DNA of 64,000 nt from JAJEAD01 sp964420925. GTDB taxonomy: Bacteria; Pseudomonadota; Gammaproteobacteria; HK1. Shown here piece after piece: positions 32,541-41,124 of this stretch. A program made the position numbers and the translations under genes. The stretch is from assembly GCA_964420925.1 (NCBI GenBank), contig CAYQVB010000115.1:1-64000 (forward strand). Reading direction: 5' to 3'. Under the pieces are notes generated by a model, which did no database searches, was not told where the DNA came from, and saw only the letters and a program-made list of their open reading frames with translations. Every line of letters starts with the position of its first letter. Within the stretch, counting starts at the first letter, position 1.

Positions 32541-33465
32541 TTCCGATCTCTCCGCCGCCGCCGAGAGGAAAGCCCAGCGCTTCGCGGCCGCGGTAGTAGC
32601 ACTCCGCCACCCTTCGCGCCAGCGCGCGCACCCGCAGGAGGTAGCGCTGTCGTTCGCTCACCGAAATCGCGTGGCGGGCATCGAGCAGGTTGAAGGTATG
32701 GGAAGCCTTGAGGACCATGTCGTAGGCAGGGATTACGAGGTTGGCCCCGCAGAGGCTCCGGCACTCCCCTTCGCAGTTGTCGAAATGCGAAAAGAGCGCC
32801 TTGGTATCGGCATGCTCGAAGTTGTAGGCCGACATCTCGCGCTCGTTCTGCAGGTAGATGTCGCCGTAGCGCAGGATGCCTGCCGGTCCCCGGGTCCACA
32901 CGAGGTCGTAGATGCTGTCCACCTCCTGCAGGTACATGGCGATGCGCTCGATCCCGTAGGCGATCTCCGCGGTGACCGGGCGGCATTCGAGTCCCCCCAC
33001 CTGCTGGAAGTAGGTGAACTGCGTGATCTCCATGCCGTTCAGCCACACTTCCCAGCCGAGTCCCCATGCGCCGAGCGTCGGGCTCTCCCAGTTGTCCTCC
33101 ACGAAGCGGATGTCGTGCTCGAGCAGGTCGACCCCGACGTGGACGAGGGAGGCGAGATAGATGTCCTGGATGTCGAGCGGAGAGGGCTTCATCACCACCT
33201 GGTACTGGTAGAAGCGTTGCAGCCGGTTCGGGTTCTCGCCGTAGCGCCCGTCCGAGGGTCTCCGGGAGACCTGAGGATGCGCGGCCGCCCACGGTTCCGG
33301 ACCGATGGCGCGCAGAAAGGTGCCGGGATGGAAAGTGCCCGCACCCACTTCCATGTCGTAGGGCTGCAGAAGTGCGCAGCCCCGTCGCGACCAGAACTCC
33401 CCGAGCGCAAAGAGCAGGCCCTGGAAGGTCGACACGTCGGCGCTCGGCGTTCCGGCTCGGATCAC
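32533..33465 (-). CDS. glyQ: Glycyl-tRNA synthetase alpha subunit
   Basis: A 310-residue catalytic alpha chain of glycyl-tRNA synthetase. It aligns almost throughout with E. coli GlyQ: FQGLLFALGEFWSRRGC, LQPYDMEVGAGT, SRRPSDGRYGENPNRLQ, DIRFVEDNWESPTLGAWG and TQFTYFQQVGGLECRPVTAE. It forms the aminoacylating alpha2 core with GlyS. The assigned start is GTG at 33465; homology begins about 12 residues later (STFQGLLFAL). It is divergent from mnmG. Confidence 0.96.
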   Translation of the reverse strand: MIRAGTPSADVSTFQGLLFALGEFWSRRGCALLQPYDMEVGAGTFHPGTFLRAIGPEPWAAAHPQVSRRPSDGRYGENPNRLQRFYQYQVVMKPSPLDIQDIYLASLVHVGVDLLEHDIRFVEDNWESPTLGAWGLGWEVWLNGMEITQFTYFQQVGGLECRPVTAEIAYGIERIAMYLQEVDSIYDLVWTRGPAGILRYGDIYLQNEREMSAYNFEHADTKALFSHFDNCEGECRSLCGANLVIPAYDMVLKASHTFNLLDARHAISVSERQRYLLRVRALARRVAECYYRGREALGFPLGGGGEIGSE

Positions 33466-33877
33466 GTTCGGGTTGTCGGTGGAGGCGGGGAGCGTAAGGG
33501 CGGGGGAGTATAGCCCGCGTAGTGTTGAACGCCGGGGCTTGCCGTCGGGCGGGCTCGCTTCACCCCGTCTCGAGCGGGCGCAGCGGGATCAGGGGAGCGA
33601 CCGCGATCTGTGTCGCCCCGCTCGCCTCGATGGCGGAACGCAGGGTCACCGATTTCGGGCGCGGTCGCTCCGTGCATGGATTCCCGCAAATCAAGGGAAT
33701 GACGAGAAGTGGTTTGCGTCATTCCCGGCAAGCCTTCAGCCCTTGCGAAGGCGGGGAGCGGAAAACCACCTCCGGGGACTCTTGCCCGATGCCCGGGCGG
33801 CTCTCCACCCCGGAGGGCTTTCTCGGCGAGTCCGGCTGATAAAATCCCCGGATCGGTCACATTCACGGGGTCGCACC
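33466..33877. other. Divergent glyQ-mnmG intergenic region
   Basis: About 410 bp separate the two starts. A palindromic repeat (33672-33727, listed separately) occupies the middle. A TAAAAT-type -10 (33840-33845, in GCTGATAAAATCC) lies about 35 bp before mnmG without a convincing -35. The rest is GC-rich and has no recognisable gene. No DnaA-box cluster was seen, although mnmG is often near oriC. Confidence 0.4.
33672..33727. repeat. Palindromic repeat, ATCAAGGGAATGACG family (partial copy)
   Basis: GGATTCCCGCAAATCAAGGG continuing to ATGACG, then after 13 bp CGTCATTCCC, makes a 10-bp stem (33695-33704 with 33718-33727). The left arm matches the element at 38254-38327 almost base for base, but the right arm is truncated or diverged after CATTCCC. 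It is a second, degraded copy of the same dispersed repeat. Confidence 0.75.
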
Positions 33878-35788
33878 GTGCGCCATCCCGAATCCTTCGA
33901 CACCATCGTGGTCGGCGGCGGACACGCCGGCACCGAAGCCGCGCTCGCGAGCGCACGGCTCGGCGCGCGCACCCTGCTTCTCACGCAGAGCATCGAGACG
34001 CTCGGACAGATGAGCTGCAATCCCGCCATCGGCGGTATCGGCAAGGGCCACCTGGTCAGGGAGATCGACGCGCTGGGCGGACTCATGGGCACCGCCGCGG
34101 ACCACTGCGGTATCCACTTCCGCCGGCTCAACGCGAGAAAGGGGCCCGCGGTGCGCGCGACCCGGGCCCAGATCGATCGCGCCCTGTATCGCTCCTTCGT
34201 CCGCAACGCGCTCGAGAAGTGTCCGAACCTGGTGCTGTTCCAGCAGTCGGTGGAGGACCTGGTCTTCGAGGGCGGTGCGGTGTGCGGGGTGCGCACCCGC
34301 ATGGACCTCGAGTTTCGCGCCCCGAGTGTGGTGCTCACCGTCGGGACCTTTCTCGGAGGGCGCATCCACGTGGGCATGCAGAGCCACGAAGGGGGACGGG
34401 CGGGAGATCCCGCCTCGGTGGGGCTCGCTCGACATCTGCGCGGCCTCGGCCTCGCGGTCGCGCGCCTCAAGACCGGGACTCCGCCCCGTCTCGATGGCCG
34501 CAGCGTCGATTTCAGCGCCTTCGAGGAGCAGCCGGGCGATCATCCTCCGCCGCGCTTCTCCTTCATGGGCGGCCCCGAGCGGCCCCCGCGGCAGGTCTCC
34601 TGCCACATCACCCACACCAATGCGCGCACCCACGCGCTGATCCGTGATGCGCTCGACCGCTCTCCGCTCTATACGGGGGTGATTGAGGGCGCGGGCCCGC
34701 GCTACTGTCCTTCCACCGAGGACAAGGTGGTGCGCTTCGCGGATCGGGACGCCCATCAGATCTTCGTCGAGCCGGAAGGTCTCACGACGTCGGAGCTTTA
34801 TCCGAACGGGATCTCGACCAGCCTGCCCTTCGACGTTCAGCTCGAGCTGGTGCGCTCCATCCGGGGCTTCGAGAAGGCCCACATCACCCGGCCCGGATAC
34901 GCCATCGAGTACGACTTCTTCGACCCGCGGGATCTGCGCTCGACCCTGGAGACGAAGGCGGTGGAGGGGCTCTTCTTCGCGGGGCAGATCAACGGCACGA
35001 CCGGCTACGAAGAGGCCGCCGCCCAGGGCCTCGTCGCGGGACGGAACGCCGCCGCCCGCGTTCTCGGGAGGGAGCAGTGGAGTCCACGGCGAGACGAGGC
35101 ATACATCGGCGTGCTCATCGACGACCTCGTGACCCTCGGCACCTCGGAGCCCTACCGCATGTTCACGAGCCGGGCCGAGTACCGTCTCCTGCTGCGCGAG
35201 GACAACGCGGACCTGCGCCTGACCGGGCACGGCCGGCGGCTGGGTCTGGTTGGTGAGGATCGCTTCAGAGCCTTTGAAGAGAAGCGCGACGCGATCGCTC
35301 GTGAACAGGCCCGCCTCGGCTCCATCCGCATCCGGTCTCGGGACGTGGAGCGCTCGTCGGAACGCGGTGCGCTCGGTCCTCCTCTGCGACAGGACCACAC
35401 CGCGCTCGAGCTCCTGCGCCGGCCCGAGGTGAGCTACCGTGCGCTTACCCGCCTCGCCGCCGCCGCTCCGCCACACCCCGACCGATACGTCGCGGAGCAG
35501 GTGGAGATACAGGCGAAGTACCACGGCTACGTCGAACGCCAGCGTGCTCAGATCGCGAGGCAGCGCTCTCAGGACGCCACCCCCATTCCCAGGACCCTCG
35601 ACTACTCCCGGGTGAGGGGGTTGTCGGCCGAGGTGAGGGAAAAGCTCGCGCGGCACCGCCCCGAGACCATCGGACAGGCGGGCCGAATCTCCGGCGTGAC
35701 CCCCGCCGCGCTGTCGCTGCTGCTGGTGCATCTCAAGCGCGTCGCGGGACGTGGCGCGGCGCCGGGGGTGGATCGCAAGAGCGCCTGA
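33878..35788 (+). CDS. mnmG: tRNA uridine-5-carboxymethylaminomethyl modification enzyme MnmG (GidA)
   Basis: A 636-residue FAD-dependent enzyme that, with MnmE, installs the cmnm5 group on wobble uridine 34 of several tRNAs. The FAD motif VVGGGHAGTEAALASARLG is at the N-terminus. SCNPAIGGIGKGHLVREIDA, RLKTGTPPRLDGRS, CPSTEDKVVRF and NGTTGYEEAAAQGL follow in family order. The start is GTG at 33878 (VRHPESFDTIVVGGG), giving normal length. rsmG follows after 6 bp and parA/parB after that, the conserved proteobacterial operon order. Confidence 0.96.
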   Translation: MRHPESFDTIVVGGGHAGTEAALASARLGARTLLLTQSIETLGQMSCNPAIGGIGKGHLVREIDALGGLMGTAADHCGIHFRRLNARKGPAVRATRAQIDRALYRSFVRNALEKCPNLVLFQQSVEDLVFEGGAVCGVRTRMDLEFRAPSVVLTVGTFLGGRIHVGMQSHEGGRAGDPASVGLARHLRGLGLAVARLKTGTPPRLDGRSVDFSAFEEQPGDHPPPRFSFMGGPERPPRQVSCHITHTNARTHALIRDALDRSPLYTGVIEGAGPRYCPSTEDKVVRFADRDAHQIFVEPEGLTTSELYPNGISTSLPFDVQLELVRSIRGFEKAHITRPGYAIEYDFFDPRDLRSTLETKAVEGLFFAGQINGTTGYEEAAAQGLVAGRNAAARVLGREQWSPRRDEAYIGVLIDDLVTLGTSEPYRMFTSRAEYRLLLREDNADLRLTGHGRRLGLVGEDRFRAFEEKRDAIAREQARLGSIRIRSRDVERSSERGALGPPLRQDHTALELLRRPEVSYRALTRLAAAAPPHPDRYVAEQVEIQAKYHGYVERQRAQIARQRSQDATPIPRTLDYSRVRGLSAEVREKLARHRPETIGQAGRISGVTPAALSLLLVHLKRVAGRGAAPGVDRKSA

Positions 35789-35794
35789 GGGCCG

Positions 35795-36478
35795 GTGTCC
35801 GGTCCTGAGAGTTTCGACGAGATTTCCGTTTCGGGCGTTCTCGATTCGGGGTTGAGCGACATGGGGCTCGCGCTCGACGCCGAACGGCGCGCGCGTCTCG
35901 TCGCGTACCTGCGGCTGCTCCACCGCTGGAATCGCGTGTACAACCTGAGCGCGGTGCGCAGCCCAGGGGAAATGGTTCGCCGGCACGTCCACGACAGCCT
36001 CACCTTGCTGCCATTTTTGCGGGGCGGCACGCTCCTCGATGTCGGAAGCGGGGCGGGGCTTCCGGGCGTGGTGCTGGCGATCGTGCGTACCGATCTGCGC
36101 TGCGTGCTGCTCGACAGCGCCGCGAAGCGGATCCGGTTCCTGGTGCAGTGCGTAGCCGTGCTCGGGCTCGAGAACGCCGAACCGGTGCGCGCCCGCATCG
36201 AAGGCTGGCGCGACGAACGGAGCTTCTCCACCATCGTGAGCCGAGCCACCCTCGCGCTCGCCGACTTGTGGCGCGCCGGTGAACGCCTGCTCGAGCCCGA
36301 TGGGCGAGCATTGGGGATGAGAGTGAGCGCGCCCGGGGAGGCGGAGCTCTCCGCCCTGAGCGAAAGAGGTGCGAAGTGTTGCGTGGTTCCCTGCCGCGTT
36401 CCCGGCCTCCCGGCTCCGCGTCACGTGGTGGTGATGGAGCACGGGTCCACGAGCGCCCAACGGCCGGCCCGGCTATGA
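35795..36478 (+). CDS. rsmG: 16S rRNA (guanine527-N7)-methyltransferase
   Basis: A 227-residue SAM-dependent methyltransferase that modifies G527 of 16S rRNA. The segments RLLHRWNRVYNLSAVRSPGE, HVHDSLTLLPFL and the SAM-binding DVGSGAGLPGVVLA are diagnostic. It starts with GTG at 35795, six bases after the mnmG stop, and is followed by parA. The N-terminal 15 residues are unusual but the core is normal. It is cytoplasmic and probably co-transcribed with mnmG. Confidence 0.94.
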   Translation: MSGPESFDEISVSGVLDSGLSDMGLALDAERRARLVAYLRLLHRWNRVYNLSAVRSPGEMVRRHVHDSLTLLPFLRGGTLLDVGSGAGLPGVVLAIVRTDLRCVLLDSAAKRIRFLVQCVAVLGLENAEPVRARIEGWRDERSFSTIVSRATLALADLWRAGERLLEPDGRALGMRVSAPGEAELSALSERGAKCCVVPCRVPGLPAPRHVVVMEHGSTSAQRPARL

Positions 36479-36514
36479 TCGCTCCGGCCGAGTGAGGGCG
36501 TGCCCCACGATTCC

Positions 36515-37324
36515 ATGTCCAAGGTCATCGCGGTCGCGAATCACAAGGGCGGGGTGGGCAAGACCACCACCACCATGAACCTCGGCGCATCGCTCGCGGC
36601 CGCGAAACGCCGCACCCTGCTGCTCGACGTCGATCCCCAGGGCAACACCACCATGGGCAGCGGCGTCGACAAGAGCGCGCTCCGCCTGTCGACCTACGAC
36701 GTGCTGATGGGACAGGCGACGCTCGAGGAAGCGGCCCTCTTCGTCGAAGGCGCCAACTACGCCCTGCTCCCGAGCAACACCGATCTCATCGGAGCGGAGG
36801 CGGGGCTTCTCGACGAGCTCGGCCGCGAGCTTCGGCTGCGTCATGCGCTGCAGGCGGTGCGCGACGAGTACGACTACGTGCTCATCGACTGCCCGCCTGC
36901 GCTCAACATGCTGACCGTCAATGCGCTGGTCGCCGCCGATGCGGTGATGATTCCGATGCAGTGCGAGTACTATGCGCTCGAAGGACTCTCCGCACTCCTC
37001 GACACCGTGGAGAAGATTCGATCGATCCTCAATCCCCGGCTGCACATCCACGGACTCCTTCGGACCATGTACGATCCGCGAAACAACCTGTCGAGCCAGG
37101 TATCCCAGCAGTTGGTGCGACATTTCGGCGCCAAGGTCTACAGCACCGTGGTGCCGCGCAACGTGCGCCTGGCCGAGGCGCCGAGCCACGGCCTGCCGGC
37201 GCTCCTCTACGACAAGAGATCATCCGGCGCACTCGCCTATCTCGCCTTCGCCGGCGAAATCCTGCGTCGCGACGGAGTCCACCTCAAGGCGGCACTTCCG
37301 GGCCGCGCCGGGGAGAGGGGCTGA
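36515..37324 (+). CDS. parA: Chromosome-partitioning ATPase ParA (Soj)
   Basis: A ParA/MinD-family ATPase of 269 residues that moves and segregates origin regions with ParB. The deviant Walker A KGGVGKTTTTMNLGASLA is near the N-terminus. DVDPQGNTTMGSGVD and the Walker B region YVLIDCPPALNMLTVNAL follow. I prefer the ATG at 36515 (MSKVIAVANHKGG); an in-frame GTG at 36500 would add five residues. parB follows with a one-base gap. No parS consensus (TGTTTCACGTGAAACA) was seen nearby. Confidence 0.94.
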   Translation: MSKVIAVANHKGGVGKTTTTMNLGASLAAAKRRTLLLDVDPQGNTTMGSGVDKSALRLSTYDVLMGQATLEEAALFVEGANYALLPSNTDLIGAEAGLLDELGRELRLRHALQAVRDEYDYVLIDCPPALNMLTVNALVAADAVMIPMQCEYYALEGLSALLDTVEKIRSILNPRLHIHGLLRTMYDPRNNLSSQVSQQLVRHFGAKVYSTVVPRNVRLAEAPSHGLPALLYDKRSSGALAYLAFAGEILRRDGVHLKAALPGRAGERG

Positions 37325-37325
37325 C

Positions 37326-38174
37326 ATGACGAGGAGGAGAGGGCTCGGACGCGGGCTGGATGCTCTGTTGAGCGGTGCGGCCGCGGTGCACTCCGCCGAG
37401 GGCGCCCGGGAGCTTCGCGAGCTGCCGCTCGACCTGATACGCCGAAACCGCTTTCAGCCTCGCCGTCTGATGGATCCGCAAGCCCTGGAAGAGCTCGCCA
37501 GGTCGATTCGGTCGCGAGGAGTGGTGCAGCCGGTAGTGGTCCGGCCGGACGGTGACGGGCAGCACTTCGAGCTCGTCGCGGGCGAGCGCCGATGGCGCGC
37601 GGCGCAGATGGCGGAGCTCGATGTCATTCCTGCGGTGGTCAAGGAGCTGTCCGACGAGGCCGCGCTCGGCGTCGCGTTGATCGAAAACATTCAGCGCCAG
37701 GATCTCAACCCGATCGAGGAAGCGCTCGCGATCAAACGCCTCATCGACGATTTCGACCTCACCCACCAGGAAGCGGGCGATGCGGTCGGGCGTTCCCGGG
37801 CGGCGGTGAGCAACCTTCTGCGCCTGCTCGATCTGCGGGACGACGTGCGCCGCCGGCTCGAGGCCGGCGAGCTCGAGATGGGCCATGCGCGCGCGTTGCT
37901 CTCGCTCGAGGGAGAGGCCCAGAGCCGGGCTGCCGCGGAAGTGGCGGCGCGTGGATTGAGCGCGCGCGAGACCGAGGCGCTGGTGCGCCGTTTGAACGCG
38001 CCGCCCAGGGAGCCGGCGCCGGCCGATCCGGATGTGCGTCGTCTCGAGAACGACCTTTCGGAGCGCCTCGGAGCGGCCGTCGCCATCCGTCACGGCGCCC
38101 GCGGCGCGGGGCGGCTGGTGATCCGCTATGCCAGCCTCGACGAGCTCGACGGCATTCTCGAGCGCATCCGCTGA
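37326..38174 (+). CDS. parB: Chromosome-partitioning protein ParB (Spo0J)
   Basis: A 282-residue CTPase and DNA-binding protein that loads at parS and spreads. The start RRRGLGRGLDALL is the conserved ParA-interacting N-terminus. The CTP-binding boxes are visible as RSIRSRGVVQPVVVR and ELVAGERRWRAAQ, then ALIENIQRQDLNPIEEALA. The helix-turn-helix LTHQEAGDAVGRSRAAVSNLLRL precedes a C-terminal dimer domain. It begins one base after parA, so the two are translated from one message. Confidence 0.95.
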   Translation: MTRRRGLGRGLDALLSGAAAVHSAEGARELRELPLDLIRRNRFQPRRLMDPQALEELARSIRSRGVVQPVVVRPDGDGQHFELVAGERRWRAAQMAELDVIPAVVKELSDEAALGVALIENIQRQDLNPIEEALAIKRLIDDFDLTHQEAGDAVGRSRAAVSNLLRLLDLRDDVRRRLEAGELEMGHARALLSLEGEAQSRAAAEVAARGLSARETEALVRRLNAPPREPAPADPDVRRLENDLSERLGAAVAIRHGARGAGRLVIRYASLDELDGILERIR

Positions 38175-38253
38175 GCGCCCATGCCAAGGCTCCGGCCCGC
38201 GCCGCAAGGGCATTTCACATTTCCAGGGAACTGGCCCTGACGCATTAGTTTTT

Positions 38254-38327
38254 GCGTGGATTCCCGCTCATCAAGGGAATGACGTAATCCACTTCCCGTC
38301 ATTCCCTTGATGAGCGGGAATGCACGC
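38254..38327. repeat. Long near-perfect inverted repeat upstream of the atp operon
   Basis: Arms of 25 bp (38260-38284 and 38297-38321, starting ATTCCCGCTCATCAAGGGAA) are perfect inverted complements, with a 12-bp loop TAATCCACTTCC. Pairing extends five more bases on each side (GCGTG with CACGC) after one mismatch. The structure lies 80 bp after parB and 75 bp before the candidate atp promoter. It could fold as a strong hairpin in the parB transcript and may act as a terminator, though no T-run follows. A partial copy lies at 33672-33727. Confidence 0.9.
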
Positions 38328-38401
38328 CAGTCCGTGCAGTTCGCGTTGGAAGCACAGGATCAGCCAGCGAGAAATGCCCCTGGTCCCCGCCGCAGTCCAT
38401 G

Positions 38402-38431
38402 TTGATCGGGGCGGAGCGGCCACCCTATACT
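38402..38431 (+). promoter_or_regulatory. Candidate sigma70 promoter for the atp operon
   Basis: TTGATC (38402-38407) and TATACT (38426-38431) match the -35 (4 of 6) and -10 (5 of 6) consensus with an 18-bp spacer. They lie about 110 bp before atpI, after the palindromic repeat that separates parB from the ATP synthase genes. It is the best promoter-like sequence in that 365-bp gap, and the rest of the gap holds no gene. Assignment is by eye only. Confidence 0.5.
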
Positions 38432-38539
38432 TGCGCGCCGGTTCGGGGGAGCCAGGGTCCAGTTGTGACCAGAGGGCTCGGCGCGGACACCCCCGTCGGC
38501 CGCTCCCATCCGGGAGCCCTGCTACGTTCGAGGCCGCCC

Positions 38540-38896
38540 ATGACGAGGCAGCTCACATTCTTCAAGCTCGGCATCATGACAGTCGCGGTGGCGCTCGCCC
38601 TGCCCTTCGGTCCTGACGTCGCCTCCGCGGTTCTGCTCGGAGCGGGCGTCGGGTTCGCCGCCAACCACTGCTTCGCGCGCCGGGTGTTCGCGTTCGAGGG
38701 GGGGGACGGCACGGGCCTGCTCGCCCGCCTCTACCGGGCCGAGTTTGCCAGGCTGCTCGTGGCCGGGACGCTTTTCGCCGCGGTGTTCGCGGTGGCCCGT
38801 GACGTGAACGTGCCGGCGCTGCTCGCGGGGTTCCTCGCGGTGCATGTCGGCGCCAGTCTCGCGGCCCTGATTCTCGACCCTTCAACGCACGGGTAA
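38540..38896 (+). CDS. atpI: ATP synthase subunit I
   Basis: A 118-residue membrane protein with four hydrophobic segments (LGIMTVAVALALPFG, ASAVLLGAGVGFAANHCFA, LVAGTLFAAVFAVA, ALLAGFLAVHVGASLAALIL). It sits first in the atp operon, where AtpI helps c-ring assembly. Sequence conservation in this family is low, so position carries much of the assignment. I chose the ATG at 38540 (MTRQLTFFKLG); the frame upstream is not membrane-like. atpB starts 9 bp later. Confidence 0.8.
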   Translation: MTRQLTFFKLGIMTVAVALALPFGPDVASAVLLGAGVGFAANHCFARRVFAFEGGDGTGLLARLYRAEFARLLVAGTLFAAVFAVARDVNVPALLAGFLAVHVGASLAALILDPSTHG

Positions 38897-38905
38897 TCCA
38901 AGACC

Positions 38906-39751
38906 ATGGCCTCCGGCGGCGAAGCGCTCACCTCTTCCGCTTACATCAAGCACCATCTTCAGAACCTCACCCTCGGGATTCATCCCGAGAAGGGGCTGGT
39001 GATTGCGCATGGTCCCCAGGAAGCGCGGGAGATGGGCTTTCTGGCGCTCCACCTCGACACCCTGTTCTGGTCGGTGGGGCTCGGCGCCCTGTTCCTGTAC
39101 TTCTTTCACAAGGTTGCGGCGCGCGCGACGAGCGGTGTCCCCGGAGGATGGCAGAACTTCGTCGAGTGGACGGTGGAGTTCATCGACACCAACGTGCGCG
39201 GCACCTTCTCCTCGAAGAACGATCTCGTGGCCCCGATCGCGCTCACCCTCTTCGTGTGGGTGCTGCTGCAGAACACGATGGACCTGGTGCCGGTGGACTG
39301 GATTCCGGAGCTCGCCAAGCTCATCGGCATTCCCTACATGAAAGTGGTGCCGACCACCGATCCGAACGCGACCTTCGGCATGGCGCTCTCGGTGTTCGCC
39401 CTGATGCTCTATTACAGCGTCAAGATCAAGGGCATCGGTGGTTTCTTCGGCGAGCTCGCGTTCCAGCCTTTCCCGAAGTGGATGTTCCCGATCAACCTGC
39501 TGCTGGAAGGCGTGAGCCTGATATCGAAGCCGGTCTCGCTGTCGCTGCGCCTCTTCGGCAACCTCTACGCGGGAGAGATGATTTTCATCCTGATCGCGCT
39601 GCTCTACAGCGCGGGCTGGGTGCTCGGCGGTCTCGGCGGTGTGCTCCAGTGGGGCTGGGCGGTGTTCCACGTCCTCATCGTGCTGCTGCAGGCGTTCATC
39701 TTCATGATTCTGACCGTCGTCTATCTCGACATGGCGCATCAGCACCACTGA
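38906..39751 (+). CDS. atpB: ATP synthase F0 subunit a
   Basis: A 281-residue integral membrane subunit forming the proton half-channels beside the c-ring. The essential arginine helix is in SLISKPVSLSLRLFGNLYAGE. PINLLLEGVSLISKP and the N-terminal YIKHHLQNLTLGIHPEK are typical of gammaproteobacterial subunit a. Several hydrophobic helices follow, ending in VVYLDMAHQHH. The second gene of the operon, with atpE following after 44 bp. Confidence 0.96.
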   Translation: MASGGEALTSSAYIKHHLQNLTLGIHPEKGLVIAHGPQEAREMGFLALHLDTLFWSVGLGALFLYFFHKVAARATSGVPGGWQNFVEWTVEFIDTNVRGTFSSKNDLVAPIALTLFVWVLLQNTMDLVPVDWIPELAKLIGIPYMKVVPTTDPNATFGMALSVFALMLYYSVKIKGIGGFFGELAFQPFPKWMFPINLLLEGVSLISKPVSLSLRLFGNLYAGEMIFILIALLYSAGWVLGGLGGVLQWGWAVFHVLIVLLQAFIFMILTVVYLDMAHQHH

Positions 39752-39795
39752 GCGCCGGCCGGCACTTCCTCATCTTTCGGAAACAGGAGTAGCTC

Positions 39796-40026
39796 ATGGA
39801 AACGGCACTGTTGTACATCGCGGGCGCTCTGATGCTCGGGGTCGGCGCCGCGGGCGCGGCGGTAGGCATCGGCGTCCTCGGTGCGCGCTTCATCGAGGGC
39901 ATCGCACGCCAGCCCGAGATGCTCGGCATGCTGCGTACCCAGTTCTTCATCATCATGGGCCTGGTCGACGCGCTGCCCATCATCGCGATCGCCATCGGCC
40001 TGTACGTGCTGTTCGCGGTGGCCTGA
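39796..40026 (+). CDS. atpE: ATP synthase F0 subunit c
   Basis: A 76-residue hairpin of two membrane helices forming the rotor ring. The polar loop is ARQPEM and the ion-binding carboxylate is the aspartate in GLVDALPIIAIAIG. This Asp, without the Na+-binding Gln/Ser-Thr set, indicates a proton-coupled ring as in E. coli. An AACAGGAGTAG sequence ahead of the ATG at 39796 is a good ribosome-binding site, consistent with the high stoichiometry needed. Confidence 0.96.
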   Translation: METALLYIAGALMLGVGAAGAAVGIGVLGARFIEGIARQPEMLGMLRTQFFIIMGLVDALPIIAIAIGLYVLFAVA

Positions 40027-40070
40027 CCCGGTCTCGCCGGCAGACCTGAAGAAGTGACTCGAGTCCCGAT

Positions 40071-40541
40071 ATGAACATCAACGCCACGCTGATCGGACAG
40101 ACCATCGCGTTCATCGTGTTCGTGTGGTTCTGCCGCCGCTTCATCTGGCCGCATATCATGCAGGCGCTGGAGGATCGACGCGCCCGCATCGCCGAGGGCC
40201 TCGCCGCGGCGGAACGGGGCCAGCAGGAGCTCGCGACCGCCGAGGAGCGGGCGAAGACGGTCATCGACGAGGCGAAGGAACAAGCGAAGGAGATCCTGGC
40301 CCAGGCCCAGCACCGCGCGGACGAGATCGTGGACGGTTCCAAGGACGAGGCGCGCGCGGAAGGCGAGAAGCTGCTGAGCGCCGCCCACTCCGAGATCGAC
40401 CAGGAGCGAAACCAGGCCCGCGAGGAGCTGCGCGCCGAGGTGGTCGCAATCGCGCTGGCGGGGGCGGAGCAGGTTCTGATGCGCGAGGTCGACGCGAAGG
40501 TCCACAGCGAGACGCTGGAAAAGCTCGCGGCGCAGATCTGA
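40071..40541 (+). CDS. atpF: ATP synthase F0 subunit b
   Basis: The 156-residue peripheral stalk subunit. One N-terminal membrane helix (IGQTIAFIVFVWFCRRFIWP) is followed by a long charged helix with an alanine/glutamate-rich right-handed coiled-coil pattern (about residues 30-140). The fragment RRFIWPHIMQALEDRRARIAE is highly typical. Length matches E. coli AtpF (156). Ten bases separate it from atpH. Confidence 0.96.
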   Translation: MNINATLIGQTIAFIVFVWFCRRFIWPHIMQALEDRRARIAEGLAAAERGQQELATAEERAKTVIDEAKEQAKEILAQAQHRADEIVDGSKDEARAEGEKLLSAAHSEIDQERNQAREELRAEVVAIALAGAEQVLMREVDAKVHSETLEKLAAQI

Positions 40542-40551
40542 ATCAAGAGGC

Positions 40552-41085
40552 ATGGAAGAGAGCGGCACCATCGCGAGGCCCTATGCGCTCGCCGCCTTCG
40601 AGCAGGCGCGCCACGACGGGCAGGTCACGGAGTGGGCCGGGATGCTCGAGACCCTCGCGGTGATTGCCGCCGACCCCACCGTGAAGGGCCTCATCGCAAA
40701 TCCCAAGGTCGACAACGAGGCGGTCGCCTCCCTCATCCTGGACGTTGCGGGGGATCGCCTCACCGATCACGGGCGCAATTTCCTTCGCCTCCTCGGGCAG
40801 AACGGACGCCTCGGGCTCGTCGCGGACATCCGCGGGGTTTTCGAGCAGGAACGCGAGGCCCTTGAGGGGCGCGGACACGTCGAGGTGCGTTCCGCCTACC
40901 CGCTCACGCCGGAGGAGGAGAGCCGAATCGGCGATGCGATGTCGAAGCGTCTCGGGGTGAGCGTCTCACTCAGTGTCGGTGTCGATCCCGACCTCATCGG
41001 CGGCGTGGTGCTTCGTGCCGGCGACCTCGTCATCGACGCGTCGCTGCGCGGGCGCCTCGGCCAGTTGCGCCAGGCCCTGTCGTAG
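40552..41085 (+). CDS. atpH: ATP synthase F1 subunit delta
   Basis: A 177-residue stator subunit linking the b dimer to the alpha3beta3 head. TIARPYALAAFEQARHDGQVTEW is the usual N-terminus, and SVGVDPDLIGGVVLRAGDLVIDASLRGRL the conserved C-terminal block. Length equals E. coli AtpH. It lies between atpF and atpA in standard order. Confidence 0.95.
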   Translation: MEESGTIARPYALAAFEQARHDGQVTEWAGMLETLAVIAADPTVKGLIANPKVDNEAVASLILDVAGDRLTDHGRNFLRLLGQNGRLGLVADIRGVFEQEREALEGRGHVEVRSAYPLTPEEESRIGDAMSKRLGVSVSLSVGVDPDLIGGVVLRAGDLVIDASLRGRLGQLRQALS

Positions 41086-41124
41086 TCGCATGCGGGCCGC
41101 ATTTGCTTTGCAAGAGGGTAGTCA

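Noticed and set aside
33466..38540. oriC or parS site near mnmG and parAB
   Set aside because: I looked for DnaA-box clusters (TTATCCACA) and for the TGTTTCACGTGAAACA parS consensus and saw neither.
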